From: RYN-124 sp046262175
GTDB lineage: Bacteria > Actinomycetota > Actinomycetes > Mycobacteriales > SCTD01
Direction: 5' to 3'
DNA length: 17,037 nucleotides
Assembly (NCBI GenBank): GCA_046262175.1
Contig: JBHENF010000197.1
Coordinates: 1-17,037 of the forward strand
Shown: piece after piece, positions 7,889 through 14,814 of the stretch
How positions within the stretch are numbered: the first letter of the stretch is position 1
How the letters are laid out: each line of letters starts with the position of its first letter
Notes under the pieces: generated by a model
Database searches by the model: none
The model's input: the letters and a program-made list of their open reading frames with translations, nothing else
What the model was told of the DNA's origin: nothing
Made by a program: the position numbers and the translations under genes

Positions 7889-9193
7889 GGATCGGCTCGA
7901 CGCTGCATGCTGCTGCCGGAGCCGCGAGTAGTGCCCGAGCGAGATCGTGAGTCCCGTGGCTGGCGCGTGCCACTGGACCGGATCGGCATCGTGGTCGTGG
8001 CCGTCCTCAACGGCGTTCACGAGTGCGGCCATGAGCTGTCCGATCACCGGGGCGTTCTTGAACTGGTTGCCGCTGGTGCCGATCGCGACGTAGAAGCCGT
8101 CGAGAGCGGTCCGGTCGTAGATCGGGATCCAGTCGTCGCTCACGTCGTACACGCCCACGACGCCCTTGGGACGTGGCGGGACCGTGAGGCCCGGCATACG
8201 TCGCGCCAGCCGGGTGGTCTGCACGTCGTAGACCGGCGACGTGGGGGACGGCTCGGTGGCGTCCGGATCCGTCAGCCAGTGCAGCGGATCACACTCCGGC
8301 TCCATCCCACCCACGAGGATCGCGCCGCCGGGCTCTGGCCGGAAGTAGGTCCCGAGGTCGCCGTCGAACGTGACCGGCGCGCCCGCCTCGATCGGGAACC
8401 CGTCCGGCCCGGGCACCTGGTGAACCTCCTGCCGCAACGGCATGGTGCCCACGCGGAAGTCGTCGAGGACGCCGGCCAGCCGGTTGACGACGCCCGAGTG
8501 CGGCCCGGCGCAGTTGACGGCTGCTCGTGTCGCGATGGTGCTGCCGTCGTCCAGCGTGAGGCCGCAGACGCCGCGCCCGTCGGTGGAGATCGCAGTGACG
8601 GTGCGGCGGAACAGTGCAGCGGCCCCAGCCGCGACGGCTGCGTCGAGCAGGTTGCGGGCGGCCAGGCCCGGGTCGTCGACGAAGCCACCGTCGGCTGTGT
8701 ACGAGCCGGCGAGCTCGCCGGTTGCCTCCGACCAGAACGCCTCGTCCTCCAGCGTCCTCGGTGGATAGTGCCGCTCAGGGCTGAAGTACGGGAAGCGCTG
8801 CGTGATCTGCGACGGCGACAGCTGCTCGTACGGGACCCCGACGGCGTCGTACAGCGCGAGAATCCGGTCGTTGTTCAAGCCAGGGAAGTCGAAGGTGAGG
8901 ACGCCGGTGCGGTGGTAGCGCGCCAACACGTGGTCGGCGGTGCAGCCCAGGTAGCTCGCCCAGTCCTCCCACCCGAACTTGGCCTCCCAGGACGTGGCGA
9001 CACCGTCGTAGGTCGAGTAGTTGAAGCGGACGATGGCGCTCGACGCGCTCGTCGAGCCTTGACCCGGCCCGGGGTTGCGCTCCACGATGGTGACCGACCG
9101 ACCCGACCGGGCGAGTTCCAGGGCGACGCCGGCCCCGACGACGCCGGCGCCGATGACGACCACGTCGGCCGTGCGCGGCTGTGCCGTCGTCAT
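7877..9193 (-). CDS. FAD-dependent oxidoreductase of the DAO family (sarcosine/D-amino-acid oxidase-like)
   Basis: 438 residues from ATG with GAGGA five bases upstream. The N-terminal Rossmann motif VVVIGAGVVGAGVALELA has glycines at 15, 17 and 20 and the ribose-binding E38. STSASSAIVRFNYS is the flavin-contact stretch of the sarcosine-oxidase group, and the C-terminal GFYVAIGTSGNQFKNAPVIGQLMA is the second FAD/substrate segment. The family (PF01266) oxidises the C-N bond of secondary or D-amino acids to an imine that hydrolyses to oxoacid or aldehyde; members may use oxygen or a quinone. No signal peptide or membrane segment is present. It converges on RidA with a 7-bp gap, and RidA could speed hydrolysis of the imine product. 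Sarcosine, N-methyl, cyclic (proline-like) or D-amino acids are all possible substrates. Confidence 0.85.
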   Translation of the reverse strand: MTTAQPRTADVVVIGAGVVGAGVALELARSGRSVTIVERNPGPGQGSTSASSAIVRFNYSTYDGVATSWEAKFGWEDWASYLGCTADHVLARYHRTGVLTFDFPGLNNDRILALYDAVGVPYEQLSPSQITQRFPYFSPERHYPPRTLEDEAFWSEATGELAGSYTADGGFVDDPGLAARNLLDAAVAAGAAALFRRTVTAISTDGRGVCGLTLDDGSTIATRAAVNCAGPHSGVVNRLAGVLDDFRVGTMPLRQEVHQVPGPDGFPIEAGAPVTFDGDLGTYFRPEPGGAILVGGMEPECDPLHWLTDPDATEPSPTSPVYDVQTTRLARRMPGLTVPPRPKGVVGVYDVSDDWIPIYDRTALDGFYVAIGTSGNQFKNAPVIGQLMAALVNAVEDGHDHDADPVQWHAPATGLTISLGHYSRLRQQHAASSRSVLG

Positions 9194-9668
9194 GCGCGTC
9201 CTCGGGCGCGACGCCCAGCGGCGACCCGCTTGCCGCCCGGATGTCTGCCGGTGCCGTCAGCCCAGTCAGCCCTCTCGGTCACGCCGCCCATGGCGCCACC
9301 GTAGGGGCTGGATGTCAGCGCCGGCCACAGAGACCGAGGTGGCTTCCCTGCATGATGGCGCGATGCGTAGGCCGTTCCGGTTGTTCACGCTGAAGCCCAT
9401 CGCGATCGACCGCGTGATCACCCTGACCATGTGTGACTGCCGGCGGAGCGTCTCCTCCAGTGACGGCTGTACGCGAGTTGCAACTGAAGGCGGTCGGTTG
9501 TGCGGGCAGTGCCAAGAAGAGGAGGAGGGTTGAGGTGCCTGTCGACTACGAGCGTGTTGTAGGTGGGTCGAGCTGTGCTTGCTCAAGGCGCCTGCCGAGC
9601 CCCGCTGAACGGGCGGGAAGGAGCCGAGCACTGCGCTGCGGTTTGCTGCGCCGGCGCATGTTGTCGCC
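9194..9668. other. 475-bp stretch between FAD oxidase and Nudix genes
   Basis: No recognisable protein is encoded here. Bases 9194-9362 must hold the promoter and leader of the minus-strand FAD oxidase. One small Cys-rich reading frame lies at 9363-9533 (listed separately, doubtful). Bases 9534-9668 look less GC-rich than the flanks and show no clear motif, repeat or hairpin with a T-run. This is the only sizeable gap in an otherwise packed window. Confidence 0.5.
9363..9533 (+). CDS. Possible small Cys-rich protein (56 aa), unknown
   Basis: I do not recognise this. The frame encodes 56 residues starting MRRPFRLFTLKPIAIDRVIT, with cysteines at 24, 26, 37, 48 and 51 (CxC, C, CxxC) and an acidic EEEEG tail. 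The Cys spacing could hold a zinc ion. The first two thirds have the strong third-position GC typical of genes here; the last third does not. No Shine-Dalgarno site precedes the ATG. CATGAT six bases upstream (9351-9356) could be a -10 for a leaderless mRNA. It may equally be chance or a gene remnant. Confidence 0.25.
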   Translation: MRRPFRLFTLKPIAIDRVITLTMCDCRRSVSSSDGCTRVATEGGRLCGQCQEEEEG

Positions 9669-10127
9669 GTGAAGGAGCGCAGGATCAAAGTGAAGGCTTT
9701 CGCCGTGCTCTTCAACGGGACGCGCGACGCCCACCTCGTCTGGCGTGGCAGCGACGACACGAGAACTCCTCCGGACTTCCACCGCCTCCTCGGTGGTCAC
9801 GTCGAGTTCGGCGAGCCAACAGTCGACGCCATCCGGCGTGAGGTGCGTGAAGAGACAGGGTGTGCGTTCCTCGACCCGCGTCTGCTCGGTGTTCTGGAGA
9901 ATCGCTTCGTGTACCAGCAGCGTCCGGGTCATGAGGTCGTCTTCGTCTACGCCGGTCGCCTCGATCCACCAGAGCCGGTCCCGGCCACCGGTGGGTGGCT
10001 CAGTGACAACGACGTTCCGATCTGGGTTGACTGGCGCCCTCTGGAGCCGCACCTCGACCAGCTTCCGCTCTACCCAGCAGGCGTTGATGTCATGATCACC
10101 CGGGCTGCCGGCAACAGCAGCGAGTAG
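9669..10127 (+). CDS. Nudix hydrolase
   Basis: 152 residues from a GTG at 9669. The complete Nudix box GX5EX7REUXEEXGU lies at residues 43-65 (G43, E49, R57-E58, E61-E62, G64). It begins with VKAFAVLF, the usual first strand, and has LLGGHVEFGE just before the box helix. The family hydrolyses nucleoside diphosphates linked to another group (NDP-sugars, dinucleotides, oxidised NTPs) with divalent metal in the cytosol; the substrate here is unknown. An alternative GTG start at 9690 has AGGA five bases upstream, and the start at 9669 has none, so the protein may be seven residues shorter. It has no obvious link to the amino-acid genes around it and is preceded by the only gene-poor stretch, so it may be a separate insertion. 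Confidence 0.88.
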   Translation: MKERRIKVKAFAVLFNGTRDAHLVWRGSDDTRTPPDFHRLLGGHVEFGEPTVDAIRREVREETGCAFLDPRLLGVLENRFVYQQRPGHEVVFVYAGRLDPPEPVPATGGWLSDNDVPIWVDWRPLEPHLDQLPLYPAGVDVMITRAAGNSSE

Positions 10128-10249
10128 CGGGTTCGTCGGTCGGGAAGTCGTACTGCCCCGTCATTCGCCCACAGCGGCGTGCTCGCGGGGTGGACGACGG
10201 GGACCTTGGGCCGCTCTCTGCCAGGCCGGCGAGCTCCACCCCTAGGCGG

Positions 10250-11374
10250 TCAGGCGTTGCAGCTGCGGGCATCGACCGGCCACACCTCCACGGTGGATCC
10301 GTCCACCACCACCGTCGACGATGCCAGGTTCACCACCGGGCAGACGTGGTTCGGGACGAGCAGCAGCAGTTGACCCAGCTCGGGACGCTCCCCGCCTGTC
10401 TCCACCACGGCGTGGTGGTCGTAGACGCGGGTGATGACGGCGTCCGGATACGCGGGCAGGTGCCCGTGCCCGGGCAGCAACGGGTGCCGGTCCTTGCCCA
10501 GCGCCTTGGCGCCCGCGTCCAGCACGAACTGCCCCGCCACCGCGGTGCTGACGACGGTGGTGGCCACCGCGAGTGCGACGTCCGAGCGACCCGTCGAGCC
10601 CAGCATCACCTGCTGACGGTCGCCGTAGACGAAGGTGCCGGGCCGCACCTCGGTGACACCGTCACGACCGCTCGCCAGCGCCGTCGGGGTCGACCCCGCG
10701 CTGACGACTGCGATGTCGTGCCCCTCTGCCAGCAGCAGGTCGCGGCCCCGCCGCAGCACCTCCACCTCGTCCTCGGCCGCGCCCGCGGCAGCCTCCGGCG
10801 CGGCGTAGGAGTGGCCGCCGTGCGTGAACACGCCCACCATCCGCAGGCCGGCATCTCGCGCGGCGGCCGCCACCTCGCACGCCTGGTCGGGCGAGCAGCC
10901 GCTGCGCCGGTCGCCGCTGTCGAGTTCGACGAGCACCTCCAGCGGCCGATCCAGTCCTCTTGTCGCGGCGCCAAGGGCGCGGGCGCCGGCAGCGGAGTCG
11001 ACGCCGACCCGCAGGTCGGCGGCGCCAGCGAGCCGCCGCAGGCGCTCAGCCTTGCGCGGGCTGCCGGCCCAGACGGGGTAGGCGACGAACAGGTCCGTCA
11101 GCCCGGCGTCGGCGAACACCTCTGCCTCGCTGAGGGTCGCGGTCGTGATGCCGCCCGCACCCAGCTCGGCCAGCAGCCGAGCCATCCGTACGCTCTTGTG
11201 CGTCTTGGCGTGCGGCCGCAGCACGACACCCCGCGCGGACAGCTGCGCGACATGCTCGATCACGTTCCGACGCACGGTCGCCACGTCGACCACCAGCGTC
11301 GGGGTGTCCAGGTGCTCCCTCAGGCCAGGGTGCTCGAGGTCCGGCAGCCCCCAACCGGTCTCCGGCTCCGTCAT
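10250..11374 (-). CDS. Fold-type III PLP enzyme, D-threonine aldolase/D-serine dehydratase-like
   Basis: 374 residues from ATG. The PLP lysine is K57 in RPHAKTHKS, the diagnostic PHxKTHK motif of D-threonine aldolase and metal-dependent D-serine dehydratase. The C-terminal domain has H320-H321 in YDHHAVVE and H343-V-C345 in PNHVCPVVN, the His-x-Cys metal site of the family, and the 374-residue length is typical. Expected reaction: cleavage of D-threonine-like beta-hydroxy amino acids to glycine plus aldehyde, or dehydration of D-serine to pyruvate plus ammonia. Its ATG overlaps the stop of the upstream S12 hydrolase (TGATG), so the two are translationally coupled and probably act in the same pathway. 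A longer open frame runs upstream to 11866, but it lies inside the S12 gene and is not used. It converges on the Nudix gene with a 122-bp gap that shows no convincing terminator. Confidence 0.9.
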   Translation of the reverse strand: MTEPETGWGLPDLEHPGLREHLDTPTLVVDVATVRRNVIEHVAQLSARGVVLRPHAKTHKSVRMARLLAELGAGGITTATLSEAEVFADAGLTDLFVAYPVWAGSPRKAERLRRLAGAADLRVGVDSAAGARALGAATRGLDRPLEVLVELDSGDRRSGCSPDQACEVAAAARDAGLRMVGVFTHGGHSYAAPEAAAGAAEDEVEVLRRGRDLLLAEGHDIAVVSAGSTPTALASGRDGVTEVRPGTFVYGDRQQVMLGSTGRSDVALAVATTVVSTAVAGQFVLDAGAKALGKDRHPLLPGHGHLPAYPDAVITRVYDHHAVVETGGERPELGQLLLLVPNHVCPVVNLASSTVVVDGSTVEVWPVDARSCNA

Positions 11375-11376
11375 CA
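11372..11376 (-). promoter_or_regulatory. TGATG stop-start overlap coupling the S12 hydrolase to the PLP enzyme
   Basis: On the minus strand the TGA stop of the S12 gene (11374-11376) shares its A with the ATG of the PLP enzyme (11372-11374). Such an overlap allows ribosomes to restart directly, and usually marks matched expression of partners in one pathway. Confidence 0.8.
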
Positions 11377-12966
11377 GCTCGGAGCCTCTGCCGGCACCCG
11401 GTCGAACCGCACCCGCAGCGCGCGGCCGTTCGACAGCTCGAGGGCGACGACCTGCTCGTGCACCCGTCGCACCCGCACGGTGGCCGAGGAGCACCACAGC
11501 TCGTCGTCGACGGCGGCGTGCAGCTGCTGAGGCTCGGCGGAGCCAAGGGTCATCAGCAGCCCCTCTGGCGTCTGCTCGACGCGCGCCTCGACCTCGAGCT
11601 CGTCGCTGCGGTACCCGCCTGCCACACCGGCCGTCTCCGCTGTGGGCTGCACCGGTTCGTACGCCGGCAGGCCCTGCGTGCGACCAGACAGCGAGAACTC
11701 CAGCCGGGTGCTGCTGACGTTCACCTCCAGAGGCAGCGGGGCATCTTGCAGCTGGAGCCTGCCGTCGATCTGCTGGGTAGCGAGGTCCAGTCCGAGCGCC
11801 TGGATGCGCAGCACTCCCCCGCGTTCGACGGTGCTCGCATAGAGCCCGCTCTCGGGGTCGCGCCACAGGCCGAGCCGCGCGGGCTCGTCAGCTGCATGCG
11901 GAGGCACGACCGGCTCGTCATCGTCGAGCTCGGCGCCACGGTGCTCCAGCACGATGTCGAGGGCAGCCAGCGCAAGGCGCTGCGGCGCGAGGTCCGCACG
12001 ATTGCCCAGCACCGCAACCACGCAGCCCTGCTCCGGCGCCTGGACCAGATGCGCGCGGAAGCCCACGAAGGAACCGCCGTGCTCGACCAGGTCGACCCCC
12101 CGGCGCCGCCGGTGCTGCAGCCCGCGGGCGTAGTCCAGGGCGGTGCCGTCCGTCAGCCGGATCCGCTCGAGCAGGGCGTCGCGCAGGACCACGCCCAGAA
12201 CCTCTCCGGTGCCGAGGAAGGCGGCCCAGCGACCGAGGTCGACGAGGTTCGTCAGCAGGCCGCCGTCACCGACGACGCCGAAGGGCGCGTCCGCAAGCCG
12301 CCACCTGCCCTCCCTACCTCGTTCGTGACCGGTCGCCCGCCCGCGGACCACCTCGGCCACGTCGTCGCGGAAGTGCGTGGCGGTCATGCCGAGCGGCCCG
12401 AAGATCGCCGCTGCCGTGTAGTCCCGCAGCGTCTGTCCGGTCGCCCGCTTCACCAACGCGGAGAGCAGGACGTAGCCGCTGTTGCTGTACAGGTGCCGGC
12501 TCCCCGGCGCGAACGAAGTGTCCCGCTGGCGCGCCACGAGGGCGACGACCGCGTCGTCATCCGGCAGCTCGGCGGCGGAGCGGCCGGCGAGCTCGAGCAG
12601 GGAGAAGTAATCGCGCAGGCCCGCCGTGTGATGCAGGCACTGGCGCGCCGTCACCGGTACCTGCAGACGGAGCTCAGGGAACAACGATGTCCGCAGATCC
12701 GCATCCAGGTCGATCCGTCCCTCCAGCGACAGCTGCAGCACCGCCGCGGCACAGAACTGCTTGGACACCGACGCGACGTCGAACAGGCTGTGCGGCGACA
12801 GCGGCACCGCCTGCTCGACGGACGCAAGTCCGTGGCAGGAGGCGTGGACCAGCTGCCCGTCCAGGTAGATGCCGAGCGCGCAGCCCGGACCGTCCGGGGC
12901 GGGTAGGCCGTCCAGGCGCATCAGCCGGTCGGCCACGACGGGGGGCAGGGGCGTTCCGAGGTGCAC
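11374..12966 (-). CDS. S12 serine hydrolase, D-aminopeptidase (DAP)-like
   Basis: About 530 residues if started at the GTG at 12964-12966; the first ATG (12921) would give 515. No start has a strong ribosome site. The catalytic domain shows S66-V-S-K69 (SxxK) in SVSKQF, Y160-S-N162 (YxN) and H296-G-G298 (HxG). From memory of Ochrobactrum anthropi D-aminopeptidase DAP (520 residues), several stretches match: SVSKQF, GLRDY after the active-site helix (residues 116-120), FxPGSxxxYxN, a WxDxESGL-like stretch starting the second domain and a YxSDEL stretch starting the third. The three-domain length also fits. DAP releases N-terminal D-residues, mainly D-Ala, from peptides and amides. No signal peptide is seen, suggesting cytoplasmic action. 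It is coupled by TGATG to a D-threonine-aldolase/D-serine-dehydratase-like gene. The S12 family is firm; the DAP function is likely but untested. Confidence 0.8.
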   Translation of the reverse strand: MHLGTPLPPVVADRLMRLDGLPAPDGPGCALGIYLDGQLVHASCHGLASVEQAVPLSPHSLFDVASVSKQFCAAAVLQLSLEGRIDLDADLRTSLFPELRLQVPVTARQCLHHTAGLRDYFSLLELAGRSAAELPDDDAVVALVARQRDTSFAPGSRHLYSNSGYVLLSALVKRATGQTLRDYTAAAIFGPLGMTATHFRDDVAEVVRGRATGHERGREGRWRLADAPFGVVGDGGLLTNLVDLGRWAAFLGTGEVLGVVLRDALLERIRLTDGTALDYARGLQHRRRRGVDLVEHGGSFVGFRAHLVQAPEQGCVVAVLGNRADLAPQRLALAALDIVLEHRGAELDDDEPVVPPHAADEPARLGLWRDPESGLYASTVERGGVLRIQALGLDLATQQIDGRLQLQDAPLPLEVNVSSTRLEFSLSGRTQGLPAYEPVQPTAETAGVAGGYRSDELEVEARVEQTPEGLLMTLGSAEPQQLHAAVDDELWCSSATVRVRRVHEQVVALELSNGRALRVRFDRVPAEAPS

Positions 12967-13083
12967 GCCGCCGAGCGTGACCGACAGGTGCGCGGCGCGG
13001 CTCGTCAGCCCGGGACAACTCCCCCGGCGCGTCTCGTCCGTCCGGACGAAGCGCCTTCGGCGGCAGACCCACGAGAATGCGCC
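12967..13083. promoter_or_regulatory. Divergent intergenic region between two S12 hydrolase genes
   Basis: This 117-bp gap separates the outward-pointing starts of the DAP-like and the DUF3471-type S12 genes, so it should hold both promoters. It contains a perfect 10-bp palindrome, CGTCCGGACG, at 13039-13048, which may be an operator or chance in GC-rich DNA. No clear -10/-35 pair is seen. Only a weak GAGAA precedes the ATG at 13084. Confidence 0.35.
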
Positions 13084-14814
13084 ATGACGACCCCCGCCAG
13101 CGCCGACAGGATCCGCCAGTACGTCGAGGAGGAGCGGGAGCGGTTCGCCGTCCCGGGGTGCGCGGTGCTCGTCGTCGCCGACGGGGAGGTGGTCCTCGCC
13201 GACGGCTTCGGGATGCGCAACCTCGACCGGGGGCTGCCGGTCACGGCCCAGACGCTGTTCCCGATCGGCTCCTCCACCAAGACCTTCACGGCCGCGCTGT
13301 GCGCCTCGCTCGTCGACGCAGGCATCCTGGAGTGGGACCAGCCGATCCGGAGCCACCTGCCGGGCTTCCGCATGCAGGACCCGGTGGCGACCGAGCTGCT
13401 CAGTACCCGTGACTGCCTGTCGCACCGCTCCGGGCTGCCGCGCCACGACATGCTCTGGGTCACCGGTGAGGGACGGCTCGACCGCGACGGGTTGATCGCG
13501 GCGCTGGCCGATCTCGAGCCCAGCAAGCCCTTTCGGCAGACGTGGCAGTACAACAACCTGCTGTACGTGACGATCGGTCACCTCGCCGGCCGGCTCGCGG
13601 GCGGCAGCTTCGAGGACGCGGTCCGCAGACTGCTGCTCGATCCGCTCGGCATGCAGCGGACGAACTTCAGCGTCGACGAGACGCAGAGCGATGCCGACCA
13701 CTCCCGGCCGTACGTCATCACGGCGCCCGCCACGCCGGCGAAGGAGGTGCCGTACGCGTCGCTGGACATGCCCGCACCCGCCGGCGCCATCAACTCGTGC
13801 GTGGCCGAGATGACGCCCTGGCTGCTCACGCTGCTGGGCCGCGGCGTCGACGGCCGGCCCCCGCTGCTGTCCGAGGCTGTCCTGCAGGAGCTGCGTACGC
13901 CGACCATGCCGCTGCCGGCGCAGTCGCCGGTCCGGGTGGGCCGGCCGGTCGGGTACGGCCTGGGGCTGTTCGTCGAGGACTACCGCGGCTTTCGGGTCGT
14001 GCACCACGGCGGCAACATCGACGGGTTCTCCTCCATGGTCAGCGCGATACCCGAAGCCGGCCTCGGGGTCGTCGTGCTGACCAACCTCGCCGCGACGGCG
14101 CTGCGTGACGCCCTGCCGTACCGCATCTACGACCTGCTGCTGGGGCTCGAGCCGCGTCCGCACGGGGTGACCCTGCACGAGCGGCAGACAGCACTCGAGG
14201 AGGGTGCGGCGGAGGCGAAGCGCCGGCAGACGACCAGCAGCAAGCCACTGGCCGCCGTGCGGCCGTCGGCGGACTACGTCGGGACGTACCGGCACGCGGC
14301 CTACGGGGACGTTGTCGTACGGTTGGTGGAGGACGCACTGCGGGTGGACGTCCACGGCCTCGACGAGGCACGGCTGGAGCACCGTCACCTGGAGGTCTTC
14401 GACTTCTGGTTCTCGAACGCGGGTGCGGACCTCTCCCTGCCGGCGCAGTTCACGCACGACCTCGCCGGCGAGGTCGACGCGCTGCGGCTCACCCTGGAGG
14501 CGACGGTGTCGCCCGTGCGCTTCGACCGCCGGCCCGACACGGGGCACCTGACCGACGAGCTGCTCGACAGCTTCGCGGGCAGCTACTTCCTCGGGCCCGT
14601 GAGCGCCGTCGTTTCCCGCCGAGGCGATCGGGAGCTGCTGCTGTCGCTGGACCGCGGCGAGCCTGCGCCGCTACGCCCCGTCCGAGGCGGCAGCTTCGCG
14701 CTCGGCAGCGCCGTCATCGAGTTCTGCGCCAACGGCAGGCTCCTCACCCCGTACGGCGACTTCCTCCGGCAGACGATCGAGGAAGCCGAGCAGCTCGGAG
14801 GTGAACTCGGGTGA
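13084..14814 (+). CDS. Serine hydrolase, S12/class C beta-lactamase family, with DUF3471-like C-terminal domain
   Basis: 576 residues from ATG. Catalytic motifs: S63-S-T-K66 (SxxK) in IGSSTKTFTAAL, Y156-N-N158 (YxN) in WQYNNLL, and HHGG at 307-310. From about residue 400 (PSADYVGTYRHAAYG) a DUF3471-like barrel follows. No signal peptide is seen, so probably cytoplasmic. It is a paralogue of the gene at 1320-3035, alike along the whole length including EERERF, ILEWDQP, LSHRSGLPRHD and the tail domain. Family activities include esterase, amidase and D-aminopeptidase; none can be assigned here. Its last 144 bases overlap the convergent alpha/beta hydrolase. Its C-terminus runs about 14 residues past the point where the paralogue's conserved part ends, so some of the overlap is a tail extension. 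Confidence 0.9.
   Translation: MTTPASADRIRQYVEEERERFAVPGCAVLVVADGEVVLADGFGMRNLDRGLPVTAQTLFPIGSSTKTFTAALCASLVDAGILEWDQPIRSHLPGFRMQDPVATELLSTRDCLSHRSGLPRHDMLWVTGEGRLDRDGLIAALADLEPSKPFRQTWQYNNLLYVTIGHLAGRLAGGSFEDAVRRLLLDPLGMQRTNFSVDETQSDADHSRPYVITAPATPAKEVPYASLDMPAPAGAINSCVAEMTPWLLTLLGRGVDGRPPLLSEAVLQELRTPTMPLPAQSPVRVGRPVGYGLGLFVEDYRGFRVVHHGGNIDGFSSMVSAIPEAGLGVVVLTNLAATALRDALPYRIYDLLLGLEPRPHGVTLHERQTALEEGAAEAKRRQTTSSKPLAAVRPSADYVGTYRHAAYGDVVVRLVEDALRVDVHGLDEARLEHRHLEVFDFWFSNAGADLSLPAQFTHDLAGEVDALRLTLEATVSPVRFDRRPDTGHLTDELLDSFAGSYFLGPVSAVVSRRGDRELLLSLDRGEPAPLRPVRGGSFALGSAVIEFCANGRLLTPYGDFLRQTIEEAEQLGGELG

Noticed and set aside
7754..9304. A 516-codon plus-strand frame opposite the FAD oxidase
   Set aside because: It starts inside the RidA gene in another frame, has low-complexity Arg/Ala/Val composition and no motif. 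The minus strand carries a clear Rossmann FAD protein.
9266..9760. A 164-codon minus-strand frame across the gene-poor stretch
   Set aside because: Its composition (Ser/Arg/Pro-rich, no motif) is that of an antisense frame, and it runs into the opposite strand of the Nudix gene.
10156..10202. Inverted repeat CCCCGTC/GACGGGG as terminator of the Nudix gene
   Set aside because: The arms are only seven bases with a 33-base gap and no T-run; chance is likely in this GC-rich DNA.
10250..11866. A longer version of the second fold-III PLP enzyme starting at 11866
   Set aside because: The extra 164 residues are Arg/Ala-rich without family similarity and overlap the S12 gene in another frame. The ATG at 11374 with TGATG coupling and an immediate family-like N-terminus is better.
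11374..14547. A 1057-codon minus-strand frame that would fuse an upstream region to the DAP-like hydrolase
   Set aside because: The part beyond 12966 is antisense to the S12 gene at 13084-14814, which has intact SxxK, YxN and HHGG motifs. The true start is near 12966-12921.
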